From Nymphaea colorata (taxonomy: Eukaryota; Streptophyta; Magnoliopsida; Nymphaeales; Nymphaeaceae): a stretch of 64,000 nucleotides of DNA. The position numbers were made by a program, and so were the translations under genes. The number at the start of each line of letters is the position of its first letter. Within the stretch, counting starts at the first letter, position 1. Below the pieces are notes generated by a model. The model was given only the letters and a program-made list of their open reading frames with translations. It was not told the origin of the DNA and made no database searches. The DNA lies in NCBI RefSeq assembly GCF_008831285.2, contig NC_045147.1, positions 9,826,334 through 9,890,333 on the forward strand, in the 5' to 3' direction. Below, piece by piece: positions 35,576-53,174 of the stretch.

Positions 35576-37227
35576 CTTAAATTGAAATCTCATTTAATTT
35601 TTTTAATCGGATATTAAATTTTTTCATATTAAGTTTTTTTTCAGAGTAATAGATTGTAAACCTCCAACTCACCTAAAATATCTGCATAGAAATTTATACT
35701 CGACATTGAAAGCATGTTTAAATGGTGGAGAAAATTGTCTGAGACATACTGTGCCTAATTTGTGCTCTTTCTATTCAAACCAAATCATTTTGTTGACTGC
35801 TTTCAAAGAAAATTAAGAATTCAAGACTTGGGTTGCAACTTTATTGACATAACATTGCAACAGTTCATTTACATTAGTTTGGTGGCCCAGTGCTGCAACA
35901 ACTCTTATCAATACTTTTAAGATCAGTCAGAAAATTAGTTTGGGAAGTTTTCATTGGGATGATGTCTTTGGATTTATACGAAAGGACTTGACATGACTTG
36001 GTTGTAGTCATTTCTAACGGCTAGCTACCCATTTAGTGCACTCACCTAGAGTGCTAGGTGGTTGGGGAATATCTAATAAATGGGACAGCTAACTTTAAAT
36101 AAAACAAAATAAACCATTTTCTGTGGTTCAGGAAAAAAAGAGAAAAAATATATATATAAATGCGCTTAACTTTTGAGTAAATAATATTTTCTAAACAAAG
36201 ATAAATTCTAAAACAGTCTATTGACCAAAAACATTAACTCTCTTTTTTGCTATAAAAAAAACAACGGTACCCTTCTTGAAGACAATTTTTTTTTTTGTGA
36301 AGGAAGATTGTTTCTTTAAGGGGGGATTTTGTCAATTTATATTAAAAGTTATTTATATTTTTTTATTATTGAACAGTTACAATTTATCTCAAAATTTGAG
36401 CATCTTTTCGTTAACTTTTAAAATTGTTATTTGTTATAAATTTTTGGCACAAATTGATCAATTTTGTGTAAAAAAAAATGAAGAGTTCTGTGGAACTCAC
36501 ACAATTAAAAGGTAACATTTGTAGCATCCTCTTGGTCTACTTTTTTCTTTTTTTCTTTTTTTACCTTTTTTCACCACAAAGAAGGCCATCAAGGACTGAG
36601 ACACAGACAGCTTGTAATGGATTGCTTCCTTCGAGATCATAAAACATGACTGAACTTCAGTTGTCATTATTCAAGAACAGCTTTAAGATGTAAAAGTGGA
36701 GTTTACTTAATCTAATTTAATACTTTCATCAAGATTTAGTCCATATCCAGGAAAAAAGATAGAGAATCGGCAATAAAAAAAAGTATTAACAGTAGGCAAT
36801 TAAGAATGATATGGAGAGAGAAAAGATATAAAATCTCTCTCTCTCCCCCCCCTCTGTCTATAGTGTATGTGTGTGCATGCATTTGTAAAGGGAGAACTCT
36901 CTCTCTCTCTCCCCCCTCTGTGTATAGTGTATGTGTGTGCATGCGTTTGTAAAGGGAGAACTCTGTGCAAGGGAACAAACGCAATTCAAGGTGGAAATAG
37001 AATTTTTCGGTTGTCTTCACCTTCCTTTCCTTCACTTCTTCTATTAAGCGTCGGTTGCCTGTCCCTGTTATGCAGTATTCTAGTGCCCAGACAAGTTGCA
37101 TGGCGTTAATTGGTGGGGACAATGTTATAAAATTCACTTCTTTTAACTCGTTTCGCATTGGACTTCAAAAAAATGCATGCTTTAACGTGTTAGACTATAA
37201 CCCCTGTTAGATGATAAGTACCGTATG
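35576..37227. other. gene-free stretch
   Basis: AT-rich DNA with T runs and no recognised gene. A minus-strand open frame at 36.7-37.2 kb is created by repeat sequence. Confidence 0.45.
36848..36964. repeat. 64-bp tandem duplication
   Basis: TATAGTGTATGTGTGTGCATGC and flanking CCCCCTCTGT and GTAAAGGGAGAACTCT occur twice with a period of 64 bp. A CT run of variable length joins them. Confidence 0.92.
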
Positions 37228-37345
37228 CCTTAAAGGCCATAGCATGGCTGGTCGGACAGGCTGACATGTCGAAGGCATGTCATTTGTTTGATTTCGGTAA
37301 GTGCTACTTTTTTGGATCGTAAAAAATGGGATCACAATATTCAAA
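37228..37345 (+). repeat. SINE-like copy related to 2.24 kb
   Basis: TAGCATGGCTGG at 37240-37251 is a perfect A-box match and GTTTGATTTC at 37286-37295 is a weak B box. The 46-bp spacing between box starts and shared downstream blocks group it with 2228-2350. Confidence 0.55.
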
Positions 37346-37357
37346 TCAAAGAGTATA

Positions 37358-37540
37358 CTGGGCGAAGCCAAGGGAGGGCCCCGCATGGGGCCTGTCCCAC
37401 CTAAAAAAAAATTACATGTAAATTTTTAAAAAAATTACTTGTCTTATATAAAAATTTTGAAAAATGATATTTCACACCGTGTCAAAATTTAGAAACTTTA
37501 ATTCGGCCATTCTCATGAAAAATTTTTGTCTCCGCCCCAG
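37358..37540 (+). mobile_element. MITE-like element, copy 2
   Basis: CTGGGCGAAGCC at the left and GTCTCCGCCCCAG at the right form an imperfect inverted repeat. The interior (ACATGTAAATTTT, then CTTATATAAAAATTTTGAAA, then TTAGAAACTTTAATT) is close to copy 3 at 41.98 kb. No target duplication is visible. Confidence 0.7.
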
Positions 37541-38216
37541 ACTGCATCTGTCTCACAGTAGCCCAGAACCCCAGATGCTGGGGGAATGGGGGGACCTTTC
37601 GGGTCTTTTTCAGGCAGTAGCTTGTTAACCTTATGATCACGAAAATAACAAAAAAAAGTACAAATATGGTGATGCAAAACATCTAAGGAGGTTTAATCTT
37701 TCTGCAAATTTTAGAGTGATAAGACTGGAAAAAAATGAATTCTTGATTAGTTTTATACCCCTTATTGCTTTATTCAAATTCTGCAACTTAGTAGGCTTTA
37801 TATATTTCAGACATTTTATTAAGCTTGATTTCGCTAACCATGTTTAAATTTCCCATTAGTAGATGCACCAATCATTTCTTAATTTCCAGGAGCCAAATTT
37901 CTTGGCAAGTTTTCTGCTCGAGTAAAACCAAAAGATAGACGTATTCAATTGGTTGCAGTAAATCAGATTAAGTAGCATGGTAATATAATCTACGAACCTA
38001 AATCATATCTTTGAACTAGCGTAAGACACTTAAAAGTAATGTATAATGTTAAAATCCCCCCATATCTATAGCTGCAGATGAGGTAAACTCTACCATATTA
38101 ATGTAGACCATCTTAATTCAAAGGATTGAAGATCCGACCCCCTCTAAACTTGATCAGCTAGAGTTAAGTGGATTTACATGTAAACTTTTTTTGTGTTGAA
38201 GTTATTTTGGTCAGGT
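37541..38216. other. gene-free stretch
   Basis: No coding or RNA gene is recognised. Confidence 0.4.
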
Positions 38217-38607
38217 GGGGATGTAAATATATCTGATTTGAATTGGATATCTGACTGATCCGATCCAAAAAAATCGGATATGGAAAAAAAATTAATATCT
38301 GATTAAAAAATCGGATCGGATTCAGATTTAATAAATAACATCCGATCGGATTTGGACATGCATAAATATCCGATCGGATTCAGATATGGATTCGGATTGG
38401 TTTTATCTTTAGACAAATATCTTGTATCTAATGCTATTAAATTTTGAAAATTGGCAAAATCCTGTTCAAAATTCAGATTTAGATTGTAAAATTGGATTTC
38501 AGTATGACTTTTTTTTATTCAAATTTGAATATGAATATGTGAATATCCGAAAAAATGAATATGATTAAGGATATATCTGATCCAAATCTAATCCATTGAC
38601 ATCCCTA
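38217..38607. mobile_element. GGGATGT-family MITE-like element, 391 bp
   Basis: The left end GGGGATGTAAAT and the reverse complement of the right end, TAGGGATGTCAAT, match over about 11 of 13 bases. The interior is dense in ATCGGAT and ATCCGAT repeats. It has no ORF. No target duplication is evident. A shorter relative lies at 35.3 kb. Confidence 0.6.
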
Positions 38608-41600
38608 GACATGTGCACATTTAAAATGGTCAGTTTTGGCCCAATCGAGTTGTGCACACCAGCCATGCTGTGTCTGTGTTGGAATTAAATCTACGGGAGA
38701 ATAGGCCTTCTACCTTTTTCTAGATAAAAAATATTGAGATACAAAAATTGCTATACAAAGAAAAAAAAAAAGCACACCAACTTCAAAGAGAGCACAACAA
38801 CAATGTTAAAGTTGTGATTGATTTGGAGAAAGGAAATTCAACTGATGCACAGCATGCCCCTCCAAAATTCTATGCAGCCAACCAAGCCAAAAAGATATTC
38901 ATGCCAGTTTGGTCAAATATAATGACATAAGACTTCATCTAACATGTCAAAACCAGCTTTAGAATATTCACCCTGATCAATCTATGCGTGTATAAAACAT
39001 CCTTCCCCTGACCTGCTGTGTCGGCACGGAGTACGACAGCCATTTAGGAGCACTCAACACACAATCTTCATTTGACTAAGTCTGGCCCCTTTAGAAGGCA
39101 TTTGATAGAACATTGTATTCTCACATCTCTAGAAAACCATATTCTTTTTTTACAAATTCTGGTGTTATTATGCCCAAGTTTCAAGTGTAGAGTTTAAGAT
39201 CTTTCCTTATGCTATGTTTCTTAAAACAAGAACATGGTGTTCCTGTATCATGTGTTTTACAAACATGTGTTCCAAAGACTATAGTGTTCCTCTTACCAAA
39301 CTTCCTCTTAAGCCCAACTTTCTTCCTCCCTAACTAGGTAACAAAAGATAATTTATCCACCAACATATTGTATGCATGTTTAAATATTCTTACAAGCTTA
39401 GCCTCTATATCATGGACATACTGTCTGTAGATATCAATATATATGTACGTATGTCTTAGAATATAATATCTAAAGCTGCTTTCGGCAAGTTCAAAGATGG
39501 GTCACGAAAACTATGTGGCAAATACGAAATTGCACTAATATATAGTGTATAGTTAGAATATTGTAAACAAACTTATTTAACGGTTTTAGATATATTCGCT
39601 TATAAAGTCTAATCTATACTTTTATGATTCATGTCATCTCATAGTTTACTTTTAAACATTCTAAGTAATCTGCATGATATCTCGAACTATAGGGGGAATG
39701 GGCCTTCAGTCACGCACATCAGTGACGTCCATCACAACACTGCTAGTAAGGGTGCCGCAGTGAATCCATGGATGACGTTTTCCTTGCTGTGCCACTGATA
39801 GGTCATCGTGCACCCATCAGAATACAGTGTGCTTATTTACAAAACAAGCAAAAGAGTTAAAAAATGAAAAAACATTTACTTGTTTCTAGTTATGGGGTGC
39901 AATAATATTCTCAATCCTCTTTTCTTTGTAACCAAACTTTGGTTTCAAGGGAGATTTCTCCTACCTACTTCTAATTGAGGAGAATCCGTTTTTTTTAGGG
40001 AGCTGTGACCTGCTTTTTAAGTCATACAACTTCTAGCTCGTCTACCTGACAAAATTTCAGCTTCTTTTAGTATAAAATGTTACTTCATACAGTAATTTCA
40101 TTCTTTGTGCTGAAGACCTTCTATTGTTGGATCAAACAGAAAGATAAATCATGTACAAATATGATCCTACGAGGATATACCAAATTAGGAAGAATCATAT
40201 TCTTAATGGAATGAAGATGAGATCCTTCATACGTGCTACTAAGAAGCAGATATGCAACCGGAGAAGATCTGAACAATAACCTAAGATAACATACCCATAA
40301 GTCTACAGAAAGTTTGTAGTGGGAAATATGATTAGCATCTGACGTCAATGGAAAGAAATGATCTACCTGTAAATCCATCTTCTCATGGAGGTAAATTAAA
40401 TCATTTGAAGGATTGTTTTACAGAATAAAATAAAACCTACACAAGCAAGCCAGATTCATTGTGGAGCAGCAGTGAGCTAACGCAAAGCTACATTACTTCT
40501 ATAACTAAAAGGTTGTTAAGGCACTCTGGCCAATTGAGACTTCGTTTCTCCTAGTTAGAAAGTTTAAACACTGGTTGATCAGGATAGCAGGAACACAGAA
40601 CAGTTAGAATATGTGTGCAGAAAGAGGCCCTAAGATTAGAATATAAAATCGATTTTGGTAACAGAAGTTTGAGAAAGTTTCCTGTAGAATTTCCAGCAGC
40701 AACTCTTTACAACATGACAACAGAAAAAAACAATTGTTGTTGGTCATCGAAAAAAGATAAGAAGGAGGTTTATACCGGAAAATAATTTGTATAAGACAAA
40801 TGAAAACACTCTGAAACTGCATTGTTCATTCATGTTTGCAATTGTAAAACTTACATGACAATGATAGCCAGGACTGAAGAGCTCAAGTTATAATCAAATG
40901 CAGACAACCAACACCATCGGCCTGTTCATCACGCACTCAACGTCCTTGTACAGTTCTTCCTCCAGCAATAACCATAAAACTTGAAAATTAAACGAAACAA
41001 GTTCAAACTCGGGCAAGGGAGCTCCAAAGAATCAATTGGTCAAATCTCAATTGAATTGCGAGAGAAACGACCGCAGAGATTTCAATAAAAAATCGAGGAA
41101 GATGAAACTGAAGGAAAAGAGAACTCGGCGAAGGAATGGAAGCCTTATCGGCGGTCGATACAAATTCATCTTTTTTTCTCTGCTCAAAAACTAAATCTTG
41201 AGTTTTATCAATTCTATAACTTTTGAGTCTCAACTCTAACAGCTTGACATTTAACTTTCCAATCTACGTTAAACATTGAATAACAAGAGAGATAAATCTA
41301 GAAAGGTGTCTTAATAAATTGATTGTTATAAATCGTGTAATCATCGTTGATCTTTTCAATATGGAATGCTCAGAAAAAAATCAAGGAGAAAAAGTTATTA
41401 ATTAATGTTACATGACTAAAATATATTATCTCATTTTTCTTCTTGATTTTCTCTCAGCTTCAAAAGATTAACGGATAAATGATTCCTATCATGTACCTAC
41501 CAATCTCTCTCTCTCTCTCTCTTAAAAGGGAAGATTGAAATTTTGCTTGACTGATTATTGGTCCATGAAATGAGTTGGTGAGACTTCTGATTTGATGAAT

Positions 41601-41981
41601 CAGTTAAAAATATTGAGTCAATTAAAAAAAATAAATATTGAAATATGTATAAAACGAATTAAAAATAAAACATTTTAATACATAATAAAAAGTAATGAAT
41701 ACTTCATGTACATGGCACTCCTAATTTATTCAATATTATGTTTGCAACTGATCCAATTGGAATAAGCAGCTACTAATTCCTGTAAAACTGTTTTCCTTTT
41801 GACTCAAAATATATAACTGTTTTCTTCGGTTTTAAAAGTATTTGAAAGACAACTCTTGTTGGACTCCAACTTTGTGCCAACCCTGGAGGCTAAGTCAGGA
41901 AGAACTGAAGTAAGATGGTAAATATAGGACCTAATGCAAATATGAGTTTTGTTTATTTTTTATTTTTTAGATCACGGGGCA
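38608..41981. other. gene-free stretch
   Basis: No supported gene. On the minus strand 40,900-41,240 reads like a transcribed leader (CT-rich, several short open frames), but I cannot build a coding model from it. A CACTA-subterminal-like segment with repeated CAGTGAC motifs lies at about 39,710-39,810. Confidence 0.4.
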
Positions 41982-42180
41982 ATGATGCAGCCAAGGTGGA
42001 CCCATAAGGCCCTACCGCCCATCCTACCCTCCTCCCCTTAATTTTTTTTTAATTTACATGTAAATTTTAGAAAATTTCAGTTGTCTTATATAAAAATTTT
42101 GAAAAATGATATTTCGATATCTGTCAAATTTAGAAACTTTAATTTGGCCTCCCTCATGAAAAATTTCTAGCTGCACCCAT
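41982..42180 (+). mobile_element. MITE-like element, copy 3
   Basis: The interior is nearly the same as copy 2 (ACATGTAAATTTTAGAAAAT, then TTATATAAAAATTTTGAAA, then CTCATGAAAAATTT). The ends (GATGCAGCC and GCTGCACCCAT) are weakly inverted. All three copies face the same way. Confidence 0.65.
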
Positions 42181-42580
42181 GGATACAGCTAGTGAGGCAA
42201 AACCGAGGCGCGTCAATTACTGGTTGGAAACCTAAAACATTTAAATTGTAAAATAAAAAAAAATCAAGTGAAACAAGATGAAACCATACAATGCATGTCA
42301 GTCATATCGATGATCAAATTGATATGGCTATCGATGATCAAATTTATATGGCATCGCTACTTATATTGGCAGTGCCTGTTTTTCATATCTCGAAGGTTAC
42401 CGGCAACAAAAGTAAGAGAGGTGGTGGGCTTTCCTTACACACCAAAACGTCTACCCATAAAATATCCTTGTTTCCACCAGCATTAATCTTGCCCATCAAA
42501 GTAGCAAAAGCATGTAAAATAACGTAAAGTATAAAGCTTAGATGTGCTTCGATTAGATTTACAACTACATGTAGGAAACA

Positions 42581-42790
42581 CACTACAAGATATATCATCT
42601 TTAGTGACATTGCTGAGGTGCTACTAAAGGTTTAAAACGTCAGAGAAAGTCGCAACGTTTGTTACCTTCAGTGACAAGTTCCTGGAGAGCGCCATAAGAG
42701 GGGGGTCTTCAATGACGCGTTATTCAGACAGCGCCAGTGAACCCCATAGTGACAATAGTTAGTCGTCGTTTTTCTCCAAATTGCTCTTTA
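42581..42790 (+). mobile_element. CACTA-like transposon end
   Basis: CACTACAAGATATATC matches the usual outer end of plant CACTA (En/Spm) elements, and the following 200 bp carry subterminal-type AGTGAC, CAGTGAA and AACGTCAG motifs. The opposite terminus (TTGTAGTG) was not found and no transposase ORF is present, so it is a fragment. Confidence 0.45.
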
Positions 42791-43084
42791 TTTTCTGGAT
42801 CATCTTTCCCTCACTTGAAATCATCCTTGCCATATTGTTCGATTTCTATGATTGGAAGTAAAGATTTGGATATGTTTCTCAAATATGATTTGCAACATTG
42901 GTTTCCCAAATATTAGGAATAATATCTCAATTCAATTAACTAGGAAAAGATACAAAAAAAAAAAATCCTTTACTGAAAGGATGAAAGTAAAAGCAACTCT
43001 CCCCTCTGCCTCCTCTCATTTGAACGAAACTGTGTGTGTCTACTCTCTTTTTCTTGACCTCTCTCTCTCTCTCTCTTAGGTCTG

Positions 43085-43262
43085 TACAACAAGTCAAGCC
43101 AACTTAAGCTTCTCTAACTCGCTCGTTTCAGCTCAACTCGAGGTAGACTCATTTGTAAACGAGTTGAACTCGATCTTAACTGAAACTCAACCTTATAAAG
43201 GGGTCGAGTTCGAGTTATAAGAAATTCAACTAAACTCCAGCAAGCTCGTTTGAACTAGGTTT
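43085..43262. repeat. dispersed GAGTTCGAG-rich repeat
   Basis: The left end TTAGGTCTGTACAACAAG is followed by text of the 34 kb family (CTCGCTCGTTTCAGCTCAACTC). The right boundary is not resolved. Confidence 0.6.
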
Positions 43263-44329
43263 TTTTTTATAAATAATTTTCAAACTTAAAAACCAAGGAA
43301 AGAGATCAAGTCAAATGAAGAGTGAGTAAAACTACAAGAAGAGTGAGTCTCTCCCGAGCAGAAAGAAAGCTGAAGTTGACTTGAATGTGCTTGCTAATTT
43401 ACTATAACTGGAAGTTCTTGGGGTTTATGGATTTTATGTGAACATTTGTAGAGTTTGATAATGCGTCTCTAAATATTAACTTCATTCTTAGTCGTTTGGT
43501 TGTCTTTAAAATTAATTTATGAATGCTTTTGCTTTATTGTTATAAACTCGACTGTTTTATTTACCAGTCTTATGTTCATTTTAATTATTTGTTTCATCTA
43601 AATAAAACAAAAAAAAAAGTCGACTAGGTAAACAAGCTCAAACTGAATTGTTAAGTTGTCATCCAAACAACCTAACTCAATTTCTAAGGTAGTATAAAAT
43701 TAAGTTATTGATTGAGTTTACAAGAGACTCAATTTTCTACAAAGATAAGTTTTTATTTTTTGGCATCTAAAATAGTCCTTAGAAGTAGCCAAATTAATTG
43801 TCATGCATGAAAAAATTGAAACATTTACAAAAAACATATTCGAGTTTGTGTGAAATAATAAGAACGTGCTTGAATTTTGATTTTTTTTTTATTTGATTGT
43901 CTAGAAAAAGCAAGGGCTTAAATGAAGGAACTTCAAATGTAAACTTGTTTTTGTTATACCGCCTAAACTTATGAAAAATTAAATTTATATGTATCAACTA
44001 TTGTGTATACATATGTATGTGACTAAATGTTGGGTATGCAAGTTTAGATTTATATTGTGTACTTAGAATGTTTGTCTATTTATTCCTAGCTAGATTATTT
44101 ATTAGCTTTTTAACATTTTTTCTGGGAATGTTTTTTCAGTTAGACAATGTCTAATTCGTTGGCTTCTTGTTAATGTTATATATTATTAAAGATTTTTTTT
44201 TAAAGAAAAAAAGTGCGTTTGATGAACTGGCCTTCTCCTTAATTTTTTTTAATGTAATTTTTGTTGTTATAAAACTAAAGTTTAAAGCAAAAAATTTAAA
44301 ATATTATTTTAATAATAGCCAGTACTAGT
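43263..44329. other. AT-rich gene-free stretch
   Basis: No coding or RNA gene is recognised. Confidence 0.4.
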
Positions 44330-44593
44330 CGAGACGCCGTATCGTTTTGCACGTCTCATAGGGCGGGGACAAAGCGCCGATTTGCGTTGGCGCCCTCTCT
44401 CTCTCTCTCTGTGCCCGGCGCTCTGTCTAGAGTGCCGTTGTCTTGCCCGTCGTCTCCACGGACGCCGTTGCTCCCCGACATTCCGTGTTCTCTGGTTAGC
44501 CACCATCACGGGACTGCACTTCACTGTTGAGAAGAAGAGCCACCGTCACCAGCCACACTGCACTTTACTGTTGAGAAACCACCTGTTAAAAAG
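44330..44593 (+). promoter_or_regulatory. possible 5' leader exon of ORC2
   Basis: An abrupt GC- and CpG-rich block in AT-rich DNA, ending in a good donor context AAAAAG|GTATGTTC at 44594. Its ORFs are Ser/Leu-rich from CT repeats and not protein-like. If spliced to the TTTCAG acceptor at about 47,891, just before the ORC2 start codon, it would be a 5' UTR exon across a 3.3-kb intron. This is inference from position only. It could also belong to a non-coding RNA. Confidence 0.3.
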
Positions 44594-47430
44594 GTATGTT
44601 CATCTCTCTCTCGATTCTCTCGATTCGCACTGTCCTAAAGGTATGTTCATCTCTCTTTCTCTCTCTCGATTGAGAGAAGCGGGCCAGCATCCCTCGGTCA
44701 TTGCCCCTCCCTTTCTCTGCTTCCCTCTCTCTGTCTTTCTATATCTCTCTCCGTCGAGGAAGGGCATCCTACATGCCCCTGTCTCTCTCTTGTTCTCTCT
44801 CTCTCTCTCTCTTTCTCTGTCGGCCCCTCACCTCTCTTTTTTACATGTATCTTATTGTTCTTGTTCCCTCTTGGTTGTTGTTAGTTAATATCTGTAACTG
44901 CAAGTGTAAAATTCCTTTATCGCTGTTTTATTGCGATTTCTCTCTTTTCATTTTCCTTTCCATTTTCCCTTGAGTATATGTTTTTTGTTTTTTTTAACGC
45001 GTCTCTCGTTTTCTCTTTTGTCTAGTCTTGAGTTAGTAGGCTGCTGTCCTTTCTTGGTTTGGTAGTTTATTGAAGGAGGAGTTGAAGTAGAGTCAGGATT
45101 TATTTAGGTCAGTGCTTTGATTTGAAATACAGTCTATTTGTACTAGTCGAGTAAAAAATGTAGCTTATTTCTTGCATTGTAATTTATTTAGTGAATCGAT
45201 TATTCAACCTAACTTATATTATAGTTTTAAATTTTAATTCTGTTTTGCTTATTTAGAATTGATCTTGTTTATCTGGCTAGGAGTGGATTTAAGTTATGGT
45301 GCATCTCATGAGATAGAGTTATAAACTCGTACTTAGAATAGACAGTCATTTGTCTCGACTCTTTAAACTTTGTGAAAAGGTTGTTTTCTACTTCTGCTTT
45401 TTCTTGGTTTGCACAACATCTTCCCTGCTGCTTTTTTATTTGAAGCTGTTTGGCGCATAAAGGGGACATGTGATTAAGTGGTAGTTGAACTAATTTTCTA
45501 ATTAGATTTAGTTCTATTTCTTCTAAACCCTGTTTTAGATCAATGATTTTGGGCCATCATTTTATGTGATTTCCTATCAAATTTTCTGTGAAATTTTTAC
45601 CAAAAGTCCGTTACGTGTCTATAGACCGAGTGTCAAATTTCAGAATTTTCCAGACCATGAAGATAGTTTGGTGATTTTTTTTTTTGGAAAACAGTTTTTT
45701 TAAAAATATTCCATAGGAATTTGAAACTAGGTTCCGCTTTCACCTTAGTCAGGGCGTTGTTTGCTTTCTACTTTGATTTCTGATTTTTGTAGGTTTGGCT
45801 TGCTTAATCAGCAGAGTTTATATCCAAATCATATTTATCAGTTGGTGACTTTAAATATAAGTTACTTTAGTTGTTCTTTTGGTTGATATTGTTATCTCAA
45901 TCTTGGTTTTTCCAGTTTTGTTTGTTCATTTGTGAATGTTAGTATTGTTAACAATGGAGGATTTGAATTACTTTTGTATTAGTTGTACAATTTAACTATG
46001 TTAGGAGAAGAGATATTTTGCACATAGAAGGGATTGGGGATGACCCCACCCTGCTTGAATTGTTTTCAATAAGATTTCATGGTTGTGAATGTAATTTCTC
46101 TTTTCTTGCATTGTAAATATAAACTTGATTGTGGTTTGCATGTGCATGTGGTTTTTAGTATTGTTGTTTATTTATGTACTTGCTACTTTAGTTGCTATTT
46201 TTCAAATTTTTTTCATTATGGATCTTGTATATTTTACCATTTTGATATTGAATCTTACACTTCAATGCCTTGAGGCTTATGCTTCGCCTTCATGATAGGC
46301 TCAATGCCTTGCTTCACCTCATTGTATTTAACAACATTGGTTGCAGTGCTGCCTAACCCCTTCGAGTCTCTGCCTATGTTCGAGAGTCGCGTCCACTGGA
46401 CCATGTAAAACTATTTGTGCAGGCAATTTCCAGCCTTAGATATTTTCTCATGTTTTTTTAGAATTCATTTTGGTATCATATGGTGCATCATATTCATGGA
46501 ACTCTTTTTTTTCTCTTGTCTCTAATAAATTGAAATTTTCATCAAATTTCTGACATTTTTAAATATGATTGATATTCAGTAAGTGCTGAGAGATTTATTT
46601 ATTTATTTATTTTCCTGTCGGTGCTAATGTCACCAAGGGCTTTATGTTGGTACTTAAGGTTTGAGAATCTAAGAAGACATACCTCGTCTACAAATTGTGG
46701 ACCTTGGCTTTTGTTTGATTTGAAATAAAACTGTCTAATATTGGTCATATTCATTGATATTATACTTCTTTTCAGCATGTGAATCCAATAGTTGTGCAGA
46801 TTGCTGATGTTGTTAAAAAAATCTGTGGTGGTAGCTTCACTTGCCACTTAATGAGATCAAGCATCAGGGTTCTGATATTCACGAGGTTAAACAGCATATG
46901 GCATTTAAAGGCAAATAAGAAATGTAACTATTGAATGCATATCTACTTTCCAAAATGCATTAAAATGGAGAACTTCTAGTCAGGAAAATAAAACTATGGA
47001 GTATGGACCTTTTTTTGTTGTTAGGCAGAAGGTTAGTTGGTTTAAGGTAATCCCTTCAACTTTGTCATGATGAAGGAAAAAGCTTTAGTTTTTAATAAGC
47101 AAAAGCCCCTTTGGTTAGAAGTAGAACATTAAGTTTTGAACAAAGCATTATCTTAAGACTGGTAAAGGTAGGGCTTGAAGATTGGCAGCTCTCGGTGCCA
47201 TTCTTTTTGAGTAATTTGTTTTATCGTTACCTTGAATATTTTATCCTATTTAAGGTGCTATTATCATTTTAGATTTCAGATCAAATATAGTGTCTCATTC
47301 CCAGGTTTTGAACTTAAACATGTTGTGACTTTTTGTTTTTCCATTTCAGATAGATATAATCTATATTTTCTCGGGCTTTAATTTGTCAAGATTCCTAAGA
47401 TATTAAGCATACTGAGGTACTTGTTGTTTA
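44594..47430. other. possible leader intron or intergenic DNA
   Basis: T-rich on the + strand, as plant introns are. No coding exon is recognised. CT microsatellites occur at 44.6-44.82 kb. Confidence 0.35.
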
Positions 47431-47714
47431 TGTGTTTATTATGAAATGTTATGTTTTTACATGTTTTGGTAGAAGATATTTGTCTAGCGCAGGAGATAAC
47501 TGAGATAAGCCACAAGACTGCAACTTATTTTTGTGCTTATCATGAAAAGTTATATTTTTACATGCTCTCATATAAGATGATTGTTATCCTGCAAATTTTT
47601 AATATGTTTATCATGAAAAATTATGTTTTTACATTTATGACAGGAGATAGCTGAGACAGGTCAGAAACCTCCAATTTCTAATGTGCTTATCATGAAAAGT
47701 TATGTTTTTACATG
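47431..47714 (+). repeat. diverged tandem repeat, four units
   Basis: The core GTGCTTATCATGAAAAGTTA, followed by TGTTTTTACATG, occurs near 47,431, 47,531, 47,603 and 47,681, at irregular spacings of about 100, 72 and 78 bp. The intervening text (CAGGAGATAGCTGAGACAGG and CCTGCAATTT) also recurs. It ends about 210 bp before the ORC2 start codon. Confidence 0.85.
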
Positions 47715-47927
47715 CCTTAATAAAAGGTACTTGTTTAGGGCTCTAAACAGGAGAATAATTAAGACTGGCAAAAAGCCTGCCTGCAATTTATTAATACTTT
47801 ATTTTTAAGTACTTAGATATTTTATTTTTAATGTATTGACATAAATGTTTAATTTGTAAGTTTTTTATTTATTATGTACTAGTGCCTTTCAGCTAAAAAC
47901 TTCTGGCTTCGCCACTACTTGGTTGCA

Positions 47928-53174
<5,247 letters not shown>

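Noticed and set aside
36736-37158. 140-codon minus-strand ORF
   Set aside because: It crosses a tandem duplication and CT runs. The protein has repeated HTHT and REREI text without domains.
44382-44973. Ser/Leu-rich ORFs of up to 168 codons
   Set aside because: Produced by CT repeats, with no recognisable domain and a splice donor inside.
47919-47927. Longer ORC2 start
   Set aside because: TTG codon. The ATG at 47928 gives the expected plant ORC2 N-terminus.
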